A stretch of 64,000 nucleotides of DNA from positions 1 to 64,000 of the forward strand of contig PVXE01000010.1 in assembly GCA_014444615.1 (NCBI GenBank), given 5' to 3'. Of the stretch, positions 16,157-27,588 are shown piece after piece. The notes below the pieces were generated by a model. That model was not told the origin of the DNA. It saw nothing but the letters and a program-made list of their open reading frames with translations, and did no database searches. The stretch's first letter is position 1. Every line of letters starts with the position of its first letter. This DNA is from Tagaea sp. CACIAM 22H2 (lineage in GTDB: Bacteria; Pseudomonadota; Alphaproteobacteria; CACIAM-22H2). The position numbers and the translations under genes are program-made.

Positions 16157-16975
16157 TTAGCGGAACAGGCCCAGCAGAACCGAGGGCTGCTGGTTGGCGA
16201 TCGACAGCGACTGGATGCCCAGCTGCTGGCGAACCTGCAACGCCTGCACCGAGGCCGAAGCCTTGCCGATGTCGGCATCGACGATGGCGCCGAGGCCCGT
16301 CGTCGTGGCGTCGACCACCGAGTTCACGAAGTTCGACTGGAGAGTCATCGAACGCGTGTCGGCGGCGTTTGCACCCAGCGACGAGGCCACCGCGTTGGCG
16401 AAAGTCGTCAACGAGGTGAGGGCCGCGGTCGCCGCCGTGACGGACGCAACCGTCGACGCGGCGAAGGTCGTGAACGCCGTGTGCACCGACGATTGGCTGG
16501 TCATCGTCAGCGTCGTCGCCGAAGTATCCGCCAGGAAGGTTTTGGCGGCCGAGTTGTTCGACAGCAAGTTCACGCCGTTGTAGCTCGCCTGCGCGATGAA
16601 GTTCGAAATCTGGTTCGTCATCGCGCTGAAGTCGGCGGCGTAGATCGTGCGCTGGCTGTTGCCGATCGAACCGTCGGCGAGCTGCGTGATCTTGGCCTGG
16701 AGGTTACCGACCAGGTTGGAGATGTTGGTCAGCGCGGCCTGGGTGACCGTGCCGAGACCCACGCCGTTCGCGAGCGAGCCTTGCACGGCCGAGAAGGCCT
16801 GAAGGTTGCCGCGAATGCCCTGCGCGACCGAGAAGGTCGACGCGTCGTCCTGCGCATCCGAGACGCGATAGCCGGTCTGGACTTGCTTGGAGGCGACGGA
16901 GAGCGCGGATTGAGTCGTACGCAGCGAGGCCAAGGCCACGAGCGCGCCAACGTTCGTATTGACGGAGTTCGTCAT
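16157..16975 (-). CDS. Flagellin (copy 3)
   Basis: A 272-residue flagellin, MTNSVNTNVGALVALASL at the N-terminus and LSIANQQPSVLLGLFR at the C-terminus, with the short Thr/Ala-rich centre of the array. Comparison by eye shows only two differences from copy 4: Asn for Asp in NISNLVG, and Thr for Gln in TLTMTSQ. The likely start is the ATG at 16975, preceded by AGAAGGAACC. The upstream leader of about 50 nt is almost the same as that of copy 4, but the promoter differs. This looks like a recent duplication or gene conversion. Confidence 0.93.
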   Translation of the reverse strand: MTNSVNTNVGALVALASLRTTQSALSVASKQVQTGYRVSDAQDDASTFSVAQGIRGNLQAFSAVQGSLANGVGLGTVTQAALTNISNLVGNLQAKITQLADGSIGNSQRTIYAADFSAMTNQISNFIAQASYNGVNLLSNNSAAKTFLADTSATTLTMTSQSSVHTAFTTFAASTVASVTAATAALTSLTTFANAVASSLGANAADTRSMTLQSNFVNSVVDATTTGLGAIVDADIGKASASVQALQVRQQLGIQSLSIANQQPSVLLGLFR

Positions 16976-17030
16976 CGTTATGGTTCCTTCTGGAAGATGT
17001 CCGGTCCGCTTCTGCGATCCGGTGCCGTTT
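16157..17030. repeat. Near-identical direct repeat, unit 1 (partner 17181-18054)
   Basis: The whole flagellin gene plus roughly 50 nt of leader is repeated in direct orientation at 17181-18054 with only scattered base changes. The similarity begins right at the stop codon on one side and fades in the promoter on the other. Long near-identical direct repeats like this can recombine, so copy number may vary. Confidence 0.85.
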
Positions 17031-17056
17031 GTCGGCAAAAATCACCGTAACCGAAT

Positions 17057-17083
17057 GTATCGGCAAAGTCAAAATTTGGTTTG
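17057..17083 (-). promoter_or_regulatory. Sigma-28-like promoter for flagellin copy 3
   Basis: Read on the minus strand, CAAACCAA is followed by 11 nt and then GCCGATAC. This is close to the flagellar sigma-28 pattern (TAAA..., 11 nt, GCCGATAA), with seven of eight bases right in the second block. It lies about 80 nt before the start codon. Some alphaproteobacteria use sigma-54 for flagellins, so testing is needed to be sure. Confidence 0.5.
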
Positions 17084-17120
17084 CAAAATGCTAATCACAG
17101 GGCGCGAACCGCCTGACGGC

Positions 17121-17154
17121 AAAAAAGAACGGGGGCGGCTTGCGCCGCCCCCGT
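17121..17154 (-). terminator. Rho-independent terminator after flagellin copy 4
   Basis: ACGGGGGCGGC (17129-17139) pairs with GCCGCCCCCGT (17144-17154) around TTGC. On the minus strand it is followed by TCTTTTTT, giving a strong intrinsic terminator for the gene at 17181-17999. Confidence 0.9.
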
Positions 17155-17180
17155 CTTTGCCTTCCCGAAGGGAAGATCGC

Positions 17181-17999
17181 TTAGCGGAACAGGCCCAGCA
17201 GAACCGAGGGCTGCTGGTTGGCGATCGACAGCGACTGGATGCCCAGCTGCTGGCGAACCTGCAACGCCTGAACGGAGGCCGAGGCCTTGCCGATGTCGGC
17301 GTCGACGATGGCACCCAGGCCCGTCGTCGTGGCGTCGACCACCGAGTTCACGAAGTTCGACTGGAGAGTCATCGAACGCGTGTCGGCGGCGTTGGCACCC
17401 AGCGACGAGGCCACCGCGTTGGCGAAAGTCGTCAACGAGGTGAGGGCCGCGGTCGCCGCCGTGACGGACGCAACCGTCGACGCGGCGAAGGTCGTGAACG
17501 CCGTGTGCACCGACGACTGGCTCTGCATCGTCAGCGTCGTGGCGGAGGTATCGGCGAGGAACGTCTTGGCCGCCGAGTTGTTCGACAGCAGGTTGACGCC
17601 GTTGTAGCTCGCCTGCGCGATGAAGTTCGAAATCTGGTTCGTCATCGCGCTGAAGTCGGCGGCGTAGATCGTGCGCTGGCTGTTGCCGATCGAACCGTCG
17701 GCCAGCTGCGTGATCTTGGCCTGGAGGTTGCCCACCAGATCCGAGATGTTGGTCAGCGCCGCCTGCGTGACGGTGCCGAGACCGACACCGTTCGCGAGCG
17801 AGCCCTGCACGGCCGAGAAGGCCTGAAGGTTGCCGCGAATGCCCTGCGCGACCGAGAAGGTCGACGCGTCGTCCTGCGCATCCGAGACGCGATAGCCGGT
17901 CTGGACTTGCTTGGAGGCGACGGAGAGCGCGGATTGGGTCGTGCGCAGCGAGGCCAAGGCCACAAGTGCGCCAACGTTCGTATTGACGGAGTTCGTCAT
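17181..17999 (-). CDS. Flagellin (copy 4)
   Basis: A 272-residue flagellin that differs from copy 3 at only two residues I could find. It has the same D0/D1 ends and short central region. The leader before the ATG (18000 to about 18050) is nearly the same as in copy 3, including GATCCGGT and CTTCTGCG pieces and the AGAAGGAACC ribosome-binding site. Its promoter has diverged to a sigma-70-like form, so the two copies may be used at different times while making the same filament protein. Confidence 0.93.
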   Translation of the reverse strand: MTNSVNTNVGALVALASLRTTQSALSVASKQVQTGYRVSDAQDDASTFSVAQGIRGNLQAFSAVQGSLANGVGLGTVTQAALTNISDLVGNLQAKITQLADGSIGNSQRTIYAADFSAMTNQISNFIAQASYNGVNLLSNNSAAKTFLADTSATTLTMQSQSSVHTAFTTFAASTVASVTAATAALTSLTTFANAVASSLGANAADTRSMTLQSNFVNSVVDATTTGLGAIVDADIGKASASVQALQVRQQLGIQSLSIANQQPSVLLGLFR

Positions 18000-18067
18000 C
18001 GTTATGGTTCCTTCTGGAAGATATCCGGTCCGCTTCTGCGATCCGGTGTCGGTTATCGACGATGCCG

Positions 18068-18096
18068 AAAATATTCCTGTTGGATAGCACTGTCAA
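18068..18096 (-). promoter_or_regulatory. Sigma-70-like promoter for flagellin copy 4
   Basis: On the minus strand TTGACA is followed by exactly 17 nt and TATTTT. The same place in copy 3 reads TTGACT and lacks a good -10, but has a better sigma-28 block. Overlapping remnants of the sigma-28 layout (CAAATCGT, 11 nt, GCTATCCA) are also visible here. Confidence 0.45.
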
Positions 18097-18183
18097 AATA
18101 CGATTTGTAACGAGGCCGAGAGTTGTCGGACTAAACGGCGAGTCTATTAAGATATTGTTTTGTATTTATTATTTGCAAGTACG

Positions 18184-18225
18184 AAACACCGCCGTTGCCT
18201 AATATATCGGCAATCGGCGGTGTTT
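18184..18225 (-). terminator. Stem-loop after flagellin copy 5
   Basis: AAACACCGCCG (18184-18194) pairs with CGGCGGTGTTT (18215-18225), and the inner TTGCC/GGCAA extends the helix past a one-base bulge to an AT-rich loop. It begins 25 nt after the flagellin stop on the minus strand. The U-run is short (TTT inside the stem), so termination may be weaker than at the other two. Confidence 0.7.
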
Positions 18226-18249
18226 GTCTTTCCGCGTCGAATTTGACGC

Positions 18250-19068
18250 TTAGCGGAACAGGCCCAGCAGAACCGAAGGCTGCTGGTTGGCAATCGACAG
18301 CGACTGGATGCCCAACTGCTGGCGGACCTGCAACGCCTGAACCGAGGCCGAAGCCTTGCCGATATCGGCATCGACGATGGCACCCAGGCCCGTCGTCGTG
18401 GCGTCGACCACCGAGTTCACGAAGTTCGACTGCAGCGTCATCGTGCGCGTATCCGCCGCGTTGGCGCCGAGCGAGGCCGCAACCGAGTTCGCGAACGTGG
18501 TGAGCGAGGTCAGCGCCGCTGTAGCGGCGGTGACCGAGGATACCGAAGCCTGCGCGAAGGTTGTGAACGCCGTGTGCACCGACGACTGGCTGGTCATCGT
18601 CAACGTCGAGGCCGACGTGTCGGCGAGGAACGTCTTGGCCGCCGAGTTGTTCGACAGCAAGTTGACGCCGTTGTAGTTGGCCTGCGCGATGAAGTTGGAG
18701 ATCTGATTCGTCATCGCGCTGAAGTCGGCGGCGTAGATCGTGCGCTGGCTGTTGCCGATCGACCCGTCGGCCAGCTGCGTGATCTTGGCCTGGAGGTTGC
18801 CCACCAGATCCGAAATATTGGTCAGTGCCGCCTGCGTAACGGTGCCCAGACCCACGCCGTTCGCGAGCGAGCCTTGCACGGCCTGGAAGGCCTGCAGGTT
18901 GCCGCGAATGCCTTGCGCGACCGAGAAGGTCGACGCGTCATCTTGCGCATCCGACACGCGATAGCCGGTCTGCACCTGCTTGGAGGCGACGGACAGGGCG
19001 GATTGCGTGGTGCGCAGCGAAGCCAACGCCACGAGCGCACCGACATTGGTGTTGATCGAATTCGACAT
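18250..19068 (-). CDS. Flagellin (copy 5)
   Basis: A 272-residue flagellin, MSNSINTNVGALVALASL at the N-terminus and the same C-terminal end as copies 3 and 4. It has a few differences, such as QAFQAVQGSL, ANYNGVNL and TFAQASVSSV in the middle. First gene of the five-gene array in transcription order. On the minus strand TTACAAAA, 11 nt, GCCATCCT (19153-19179) resembles a sigma-28 promoter. The leader differs from that of copies 3 and 4, so it is an older duplicate. Confidence 0.93.
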   Translation of the reverse strand: MSNSINTNVGALVALASLRTTQSALSVASKQVQTGYRVSDAQDDASTFSVAQGIRGNLQAFQAVQGSLANGVGLGTVTQAALTNISDLVGNLQAKITQLADGSIGNSQRTIYAADFSAMTNQISNFIAQANYNGVNLLSNNSAAKTFLADTSASTLTMTSQSSVHTAFTTFAQASVSSVTAATAALTSLTTFANSVAASLGANAADTRTMTLQSNFVNSVVDATTTGLGAIVDADIGKASASVQALQVRQQLGIQSLSIANQQPSVLLGLFR

Positions 19069-19358
19069 GCGGATACTCCGTCTGGATGGAGAACGGCGCA
19101 CTTCTGTGCGGCCGAAAAGCCAACATCTGGTAGAGATGTTTGCACTGAAGCTAGGATGGCGACAACAGATTTTTTGTAACGATTATAACTCGCTAGGAAG
19201 CCCCTATGCCGCCGGAGCAGAAGAAAATTAGGCGGACTGCCTGCGTCATGAGCAAAAATTGCGGCGTCACGCGGCGGGTTGACGGGAATAGGGGGGGCGG
19301 GTAGGAGAAGCGCCCGAACGCCGCTGGGGTTCGACGCCGGGCGTAAATCCGGCGACAA
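19069..19358. other. Intergenic region between the flagellin array and tRNA-Leu
   Basis: About 290 bp without a gene. The left part carries the leader and the sigma-28-like promoter of flagellin copy 5. The right part carries a candidate tRNA promoter: TTGACG (19279-19284), 17 nt, TAGGAG (19302-19307), some 50 bp before the tRNA. A run of seven G lies between them. No other structure was recognised. Confidence 0.45.
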
Positions 19359-19443
19359 GCGGGCGTGGCGAAACTGGTAGACGCGCAAGATTTAGGTTCT
19401 TGTGACGAAAGTCGTGGGGGTTCAAGTCCCTCCGCCCGCACCA
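19359..19443 (+). tRNA. tRNA-Leu (anticodon TAG)
   Basis: An 85-nt class II tRNA with encoded CCA. The acceptor GCGGGCG (19359-19365) pairs with CGCCCGC (19433-19439). The anticodon stem CAAGA/TCTTG encloses TTTAGGT, giving anticodon TAG for leucine CUA. A long variable arm and the GGTTCAAGTCC T-arm are present. Confidence 0.96.
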
Positions 19444-19499
19444 GCCTCGCCCGCGCGATCGAGCCTCCGGCGCCCCAACGACAAACGAGTTTTCAATCC

Positions 19500-20825
19500 A
19501 TGCAAGTCACCGAAACGCTCAACGAAGGTCTCAAGCGCGGCTACAAGGTCGTCGTTTCGGCCGCCGACATCGCCCGCAAGATCGACGGCGAACTCGAGGA
19601 AGTCGCCAAGAAGGCGAATCTTCCCGGCTTCCGTCCGGGCAAGGCGCCCAAGGGCGTCATCAAGAAGCGCTTCGGCCAGTCGGTGATGGGCGACGTGCTT
19701 CAGCGCGCGGTGCAGGACACGACGAGCCAGGCGCTGCTCGAGCGCAATCTGAAGCCCGCGATGCAGCCGAAGATCGAAGTGACGTCGTTCGACGAGGGCA
19801 AGGACCTCGAATACACGGTGTCGCTCGAAGTGCTGCCGGAAATCGTGCCGGTCGATTTCAAGACGATCGATCTGGAGCGCCCCAAGGCCGAGCCGGGCGA
19901 AGCGGAAATCGCCAAGGCGCTCGACAGCCTCGCGGCCTCGCAGCGCAAGACCCAGAAGGTCGAGACGGCGCGCGAAGCCAAGCTCGGCGATACCGCCGTG
20001 ATCGATTTCGAAGGCTTCATGGACGGCGAAGCGTTTCCGGGCGGGAAGGGCAGCGACCATCCGCTCGAACTCGGCTCCAACCAGTTCATTCCGGGCTTCG
20101 AAGCCCAGCTCGTCGGCAAGAAGGCCGGCGACAAGGTCGAGGTGAACGTCACGTTCCCGGCCGAATACGGTTCGGAAAAGCTCGCGGGCAAGGCCGCGAC
20201 CTTCAAGGTCGAGATCAAGGAGCTGCGCGAGCCGCTGCCCGTGACGATCGACGACGAATTCGCCAAGGGCCTCGGCTTCGAGGATCTGGAGACCGTCAAG
20301 AAGGTCGTGAAGGACCAGCTGTCGCGCGACTATCAGCGCGCCTCGCGCGCCAAGGTGAAGCGCGCGTTGCTCGACAAGCTGTCGGACGCGCATAACTTCG
20401 AAGTGCCGCCCGGCATGCTCGAAATGGAATTCCAGCAGATCTGGGGCCAGGTCGAAGCCGACCGCAAGCGCGGCGTCGAGGATCCGGAGCACAAGGGCAA
20501 GACCGACGACCAGCTGAAGGACGAGTACAAGGCGATCGCCCTGCGCCGCGTGCGCTTGGGTTTGCTGCTCGCCGAAGTCGGCCGCGCCAACGACGTGCAG
20601 GTCACGCAGGACGAAGTGAACCGGGCGCTGGGCGAGCAGGTCCGCCGCTTCCCCGGCCAGGAACGCCAGGTCGTCGAGTTCTATCGTTCGAATCCGGAGC
20701 TGCTGGCCCAGCTGCGCGCGCCGATCTTCGAGGAGAAGGTCGTCGACTTCATTCTGGAACTCGCCAAGGTCACCGATAAGCCGGTTACCGTCGAGGAACT
20801 GTTCAAGGAAGACGAAGCCGCCTGA
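19500..20825 (+). CDS. tig: Trigger factor (ribosome-associated chaperone and prolyl isomerase)
   Basis: A 441-residue protein. The N-terminal ribosome-binding domain holds the signature LPGFRPGKAPKGVIKKRFG (residues about 36-54, GFRxGK loop). The FKBP-type PPIase domain follows (about 150-245, GDTAVIDFEGFMDGEAFPGG) and then the helical C-terminal domain. It binds nascent chains at the ribosome exit tunnel. The ATG at 19500 starts MQVTETLNEGLKRGY, as in other trigger factors; the frame is open upstream into the tRNA, which is not coding. It heads the tig-clpP-clpX-lon proteostasis cluster. The stop codon lies inside the terminator hairpin. Confidence 0.97.
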   Translation: MQVTETLNEGLKRGYKVVVSAADIARKIDGELEEVAKKANLPGFRPGKAPKGVIKKRFGQSVMGDVLQRAVQDTTSQALLERNLKPAMQPKIEVTSFDEGKDLEYTVSLEVLPEIVPVDFKTIDLERPKAEPGEAEIAKALDSLAASQRKTQKVETAREAKLGDTAVIDFEGFMDGEAFPGGKGSDHPLELGSNQFIPGFEAQLVGKKAGDKVEVNVTFPAEYGSEKLAGKAATFKVEIKELREPLPVTIDDEFAKGLGFEDLETVKKVVKDQLSRDYQRASRAKVKRALLDKLSDAHNFEVPPGMLEMEFQQIWGQVEADRKRGVEDPEHKGKTDDQLKDEYKAIALRRVRLGLLLAEVGRANDVQVTQDEVNRALGEQVRRFPGQERQVVEFYRSNPELLAQLRAPIFEEKVVDFILELAKVTDKPVTVEELFKEDEAA

Positions 20826-20840
20826 TCCGGCTTCTTTTTT
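20814..20840 (+). terminator. Rho-independent terminator overlapping the tig stop
   Basis: GAAGCCG (20814-20820) pairs with CGGCTTC (20828-20834) and is followed at once by TTTTTT. The stop codon of tig is in the loop. Confidence 0.85.
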
Positions 20841-20854
20841 CCCATCTCTTGATC

Positions 20855-20896
20855 GAAGGGGGCTTTCGGACCTAAATGGTTCCGAAGGCCCTTTTC
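20855..20896 (+). terminator. Second hairpin between tig and clpP
   Basis: A long imperfect helix: GGGGCTTTCGGACC pairs with GGTTCCGAAGGCCC around TAAAT, followed by TTTTCGTTTC. It lies only 15 nt after the first terminator and 37 nt before clpP, so it may act as backup terminator or as a leader structure of clpP. Confidence 0.65.
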
Positions 20897-20932
20897 GTTT
20901 CGGGCGACGGCCAAGCCCCCAGGAGCTACCCA

Positions 20933-21568
<636 letters not shown>

Positions 21569-21699
21569 CCGGTAGGGTTAACGCGTATCGTTCCCGCTCG
21601 GTTCGCCCGGGTGGTATTGTTGCTGCAAGGCCATCGCGGGGCTAACATCCCCGCAATACCGGAGTCCTTTTTCGGGGCGCCGGTCCTGACGGAGAACCG

Positions 21700-22971
21700 A
21701 TGAACAAGTCCTCGGGCGATTCCAAGAACACGTTGTACTGCTCGTTCTGCGGCAAGAGCCAGCACGAGGTCCGCAAGCTGATCGCGGGCCCGACCGTATT
21801 CATCTGCGACGAATGCGTCGAATTGTGCATGGACATCATTCGCGAGGAGCACAAGACCACCCTCGTGAAGTCGCGCGACGGCGTGCCCACGCCGAAGGAC
21901 ATCTGCACCGTTCTCGACGATTACGTGATCGGCCAGGAGCACGCCAAGCGCGTGTTGTCGGTGGCCGTGCACAACCACTACAAGCGCCTCGCCCATGGCG
22001 GCAAGGGCGCCGAGGTTGAGATCGCCAAGTCGAACATCATGCTTGTCGGCCCCACGGGCTGCGGCAAGACGCTGCTGGCCCAGACGCTGGCGCGCATCAT
22101 CGACGTGCCGTTCACGATGGCCGACGCCACCACGCTGACCGAAGCCGGTTACGTGGGCGAGGATGTCGAGAACATCATCCTGCGTCTCCTGCAGGCTGCC
22201 GACTACAACGTCGAGCGCGCGCAGCGCGGCATCGTCTATATCGACGAGGTCGACAAGATCAGCCGCAAATCCGAGAACCCGTCGATCACGCGCGACGTGT
22301 CGGGCGAAGGCGTGCAGCAGGCGCTGCTCAAGATCATGGAAGGCACGATCGCCTCCGTGCCGCCGCAAGGCGGACGCAAGCATCCGCAGCAAGAATTCCT
22401 GCAGGTCGACACGACCAACATCCTGTTCATCTGCGGCGGCGCGTTCGCGGGCCTGGAAAAGATTATCGCGCAACGCTCGCGCGGCACGTCGATCGGTTTC
22501 GGCGCCGATGTGCGCGGGCCCGAGGAGCGCACGGCCGGCCACATCCTGCGCGACGTCGAGCCCGAGGATCTGCTGCGCTTCGGCCTGATCCCGGAATTCA
22601 TCGGCCGTCTGCCGGTGGTCGCGACGCTTTCCGATCTTTCGGAAGACGCGCTGATCGACATTCTGCAGAAGCCCAAGAACGCGCTGGTGAAGCAGTATCA
22701 GCGCCTGTTCGAGATGGAAGGCATCAAGCTGACCTTCGCGGAAGACGCGCTGCGCGCGATCTCCCGCAAGGCGATTCAGCGCAAAACGGGCGCGCGCGGC
22801 TTGCGTTCCATCATGGAAGGCATCCTGCTCGACACGATGTTCGATTTGCCCGGCATGGCCGGCATCGAAGAAGTCGTGATCAACGGCGAGGTCGTCGAAG
22901 GCCGCGCCAAGCCCTTGCAAGTGCACGGCGATCGCGCCATGCCGCAGCAAGTCGGCGGCGCTTCGGCGTAA
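21700..22971 (+). CDS. clpX: ATP-dependent Clp protease ATPase subunit ClpX
   Basis: A 423-residue AAA+ unfoldase. The N-terminal zinc-binding domain has Cys14, Cys17, Cys36 and Cys39. Walker A is GPTGCGKT, Walker B lies within [11 protein letters not shown], and the ClpP-docking IGF loop is SIGFGADV. The C-terminal small AAA subdomain follows. It recognises tagged substrates and threads them into ClpP. In Caulobacter ClpXP degrades cell-cycle regulators, so it is probably essential here. The length fits the family. Confidence 0.98.
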   Translation: MNKSSGDSKNTLYCSFCGKSQHEVRKLIAGPTVFICDECVELCMDIIREEHKTTLVKSRDGVPTPKDICTVLDDYVIGQEHAKRVLSVAVHNHYKRLAHGGKGAEVEIAKSNIMLVGPTGCGKTLLAQTLARIIDVPFTMADATTLTEAGYVGEDVENIILRLLQAADYNVERAQRGIVYIDEVDKISRKSENPSITRDVSGEGVQQALLKIMEGTIASVPPQGGRKHPQQEFLQVDTTNILFICGGAFAGLEKIIAQRSRGTSIGFGADVRGPEERTAGHILRDVEPEDLLRFGLIPEFIGRLPVVATLSDLSEDALIDILQKPKNALVKQYQRLFEMEGIKLTFAEDALRAISRKAIQRKTGARGLRSIMEGILLDTMFDLPGMAGIEEVVINGEVVEGRAKPLQVHGDRAMPQQVGGASA

Positions 22972-23178
22972 GGCCAAGGCGTAGGGCGGCGCGCCCCCAG
23001 AAGGCGCGCCGCCGGCCCCATTCGCGAGTCGGGCTTGATCCCCGGCCGCTTCGGGCCCAACTTTCCTTCCGTGGGCATCCGCTTCAGGGTGTCTTTATCG
23101 TCGTCGAAGACGCTAGTGCCGTTCGCCCGTCAGCGGGGGATGGCCGGAGGCGGGCTTCTTTCAGGAGTTACGGGTTTC
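22972..23178 (+). other. clpX-lon intergenic region with long perfect hairpin
   Basis: GGCGGCGCGCC (22985-22995) pairs perfectly with GGCGCGCCGCC (23003-23013) around CCCAGAA, 14 nt after the clpX stop. No U-run follows, so it may terminate with Rho or protect the 3' end. Further on, CTTGAT at about 23034 followed by CCAACTTT has some likeness to the alphaproteobacterial heat-shock sigma-32 pattern (CTTG, then C-rich TAT block), which would suit lon, but the match is weak. Confidence 0.5.
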
Positions 23179-25584
<2,406 letters not shown>

Positions 25585-25608
25585 CGGCGAGTCCCATTTT
25601 GCGAATAA

Positions 25609-25647
25609 GAACGGCCGGCTGGGGATAACCTCGCCGGCCGTTCGTTT
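25609..25647 (+). terminator. Terminator after lon
   Basis: GAACGGCCGGC (25609-25619) pairs perfectly with GCCGGCCGTTC (25633-25643) and is followed by GTTTACTT. An 11-bp GC-rich stem 24 nt past the lon stop. Confidence 0.85.
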
Positions 25648-25744
25648 ACTTGGCGTTGTCAAGCCGGATTTCCGACTCGACGCGATTGACGCGGGCGCTT
25701 CGCTTTGCCAAGAACGGTCCGCACAAACGAGCGGGGCCGGGGCC

Positions 25745-26017
25745 TTGAATAAGAACGATTTGATCGCCGCCGTCGCGGCGGAAACCGAATTGAGCAAGGA
25801 TCAGGCGTCCGCCGCTCTCGACGCCGCGTTCGACACGATCGCGCGGCAATTGCGCAAGGGCGGGGAAGTGAAGCTGTTCGGCTTCGGCACGTTCTACGTG
25901 GCTCAGCGCAAGGCTTGCCAGGGCCGCAACCCGCGTACCGGCGAAGCGATCCGTTTGAGCGCCACGCGCGCGCCCAAGTTCAAAGCCGGCAAACACTTGA
26001 GGGACGGGCTGAACTAA
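25745..26017 (+). CDS. hup: DNA-binding protein HU
   Basis: A 90-residue HU/IHF-family protein. It starts [21 protein letters not shown] and has the GFGTF turn and the DNA-binding arm with the R-N-P-x-T-G-E signature ([14 protein letters not shown]). It compacts and bends DNA as a dimer. The start codon is TTG at 25745, the only start giving the full family N-terminus. It lies between lon and a tRNA, the usual order lon-hup-tRNA in this lineage. Confidence 0.96.
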   Translation: MNKNDLIAAVAAETELSKDQASAALDAAFDTIARQLRKGGEVKLFGFGTFYVAQRKACQGRNPRTGEAIRLSATRAPKFKAGKHLRDGLN

Positions 26018-26039
26018 GCCACAACCTTCCTGCCGGGAA

Positions 26040-26114
26040 GGGCGGTTAGCTCAGCGGGAGAGCGTCTCGTTTACACCGAGAGGGTCGGGGGTTCGATCCC
26101 CTCACCGCCCACCA
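26040..26114 (+). tRNA. tRNA-Val (anticodon TAC)
   Basis: A 75-nt tRNA with encoded CCA. The acceptor GGGCGGT pairs with ACCGCCC (26104-26110). The anticodon stem TCTCG/CGAGA encloses TTTACAC, giving TAC for valine GUA. The D-arm and GGTTCGATCCC T-arm are standard. It begins 23 nt after hup. Confidence 0.97.
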
Positions 26115-26138
26115 CCGGCGCTTTCAAGGTGGGGTTCG

Positions 26139-27254
26139 ATGAAGATCGACGGCAAGCATTACCGAACGATTTGGCCCGTCGCTGACGGCGCCGTCGTGGT
26201 CGAAGTGATCGACCAGACCAAGCTGCCCCATAAATTCGAAACCAAGCGGCTGGCCACACTCGACGAAGCCGCCCACGCGATCAAAGCGATGATCGTGCGC
26301 GGCGCGCCGTTGATCGGGGCGACCGCTGCCTACGGCATGGCGATCGCACTGGCCGCCGATCCGTCAGACGTCGCGATGAACGCCGCCTATGACAAGCTGG
26401 CCGCGACGCGCCCCACGGCGATCAATCTGCGCTGGGCGCTGGATCGCGTGCGCAGCGCCGTGGCGCCGCTGGCGCCCGGTGCGCGCGCCAAGGTCGCCTG
26501 GGTGCTCGCCGCCGGGATTTGCGACGAAGACGTTTCGATCTGCGAAGCGATCGGCGAGCAGGGCTTGAAGCTGATCGAAGCCGCCTTCGCGAAGAAGGGC
26601 GGCAAGGGTGCGGTGAACATCCTGACCCATTGCAATGCCGGCTGGCTCGCGACCGTCGATTGGGGCACGGCGATCGCGCCGATCTACAAGGCGTTCGATA
26701 AGGGCATCCCCGTCCATGTGTGGGTCGACGAAACCCGGCCGCGCAACCAGGGTGCTTCGCTGACCGCGTTCGAGTTGGGCCGCCATGGCGTGCCGCATCA
26801 CATCGTCGCCGACAATTCGGGCGGCCATCTGATGCAGCACGGGCTTGTCGATCTATGCATCGTGGGCACCGATCGCGTCACCGCGCGCGGCGACGTGTGC
26901 AACAAGATCGGCACGTATCTGAAGGCGCTTGCCGCGCACGATAACGGCGTGCCGTTCTATGTCGCCCTGCCGAGTCCGACGATCGACTGGACGGTCGTGG
27001 ACGGCGTTAAGGAAATCCCGATCGAGGAACGCTCGTCGCTGGAGGTTACGCGCATCGCCGGGCGCTTGGCCGATGGCAGCGTGGTGGAAGTCGATATCGC
27101 GGCGCCGGGTAGCCCCGCGCGCAACGACGCGTTCGACGTAACCCCGGCGCGACTTGTGACCGCACTGATTACGGAGCGCGGCGTTTGCCCCGCCACGCGC
27201 GACGGGCTGCTGGGCCTTTTCCCCGAAGCCAAAACCCGCGCGGCGGGCGAGTAA
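26139..27254 (+). CDS. mtnA: S-methyl-5-thioribose-1-phosphate isomerase
   Basis: A 371-residue eIF2B-like isomerase of the methionine salvage pathway; it turns 5-methylthioribose-1-phosphate into methylthioribulose-1-phosphate. Key pieces are [13 protein letters not shown], the catalytic Cys165 in THCNAG and Asp245 in VGTDRV, plus [10 protein letters not shown] and GDVCNKIGT. Length fits the family. No other mtn gene lies nearby; the gene sits alone between tRNA-Val and tRNA-Asp. Eukaryotic eIF2B subunits share the fold but not these active-site residues, so the enzyme call is firm. Confidence 0.95.
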   Translation: MKIDGKHYRTIWPVADGAVVVEVIDQTKLPHKFETKRLATLDEAAHAIKAMIVRGAPLIGATAAYGMAIALAADPSDVAMNAAYDKLAATRPTAINLRWALDRVRSAVAPLAPGARAKVAWVLAAGICDEDVSICEAIGEQGLKLIEAAFAKKGGKGAVNILTHCNAGWLATVDWGTAIAPIYKAFDKGIPVHVWVDETRPRNQGASLTAFELGRHGVPHHIVADNSGGHLMQHGLVDLCIVGTDRVTARGDVCNKIGTYLKALAAHDNGVPFYVALPSPTIDWTVVDGVKEIPIEERSSLEVTRIAGRLADGSVVEVDIAAPGSPARNDAFDVTPARLVTALITERGVCPATRDGLLGLFPEAKTRAAGE

Positions 27255-27344
27255 GCAAAGATTTTGACGGACTTAGCCCACAATGCTTGACGGGGCAGGG
27301 GTGGGGCTGTAAACACCGCCGTCCTTCGAGCGGAGTCCGGTTAT

Positions 27345-27421
<77 letters not shown>

Positions 27422-27508
27422 CTCCGCCGAAGGACTTTTCCCCTATCTCCTACCAATTCGATTGGTTGCTGCGCTGCGGCATCCGCTTGTGTGCCGTGCC
27501 CTAATGTA

Positions 27509-27538
27509 TTGGCAAGATTGACCGCGATGGCCTATACG
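27509..27538 (+). promoter_or_regulatory. Candidate promoter of the nuo operon
   Basis: TTGGCA (27509-27514), 18 nt, TATACG (27533-27538), ending 50 nt before the nuoA start. It is the best sigma-70-like pair in the 167 bp between tRNA-Asp and nuoA. The start site is not proven. Confidence 0.35.
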
Positions 27539-27588
27539 GTGGCTGTCGTTCGGCGTATCGTCGCGTCGTTCGGGAAGTCGAGGGGAGC

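Noticed and set aside
14145-19068. Repeated DNA in 14-19 kb as CRISPR or transposon repeats
   Set aside because: The repeats are whole flagellin genes; no short spaced repeats, no inverted ends and no transposase.
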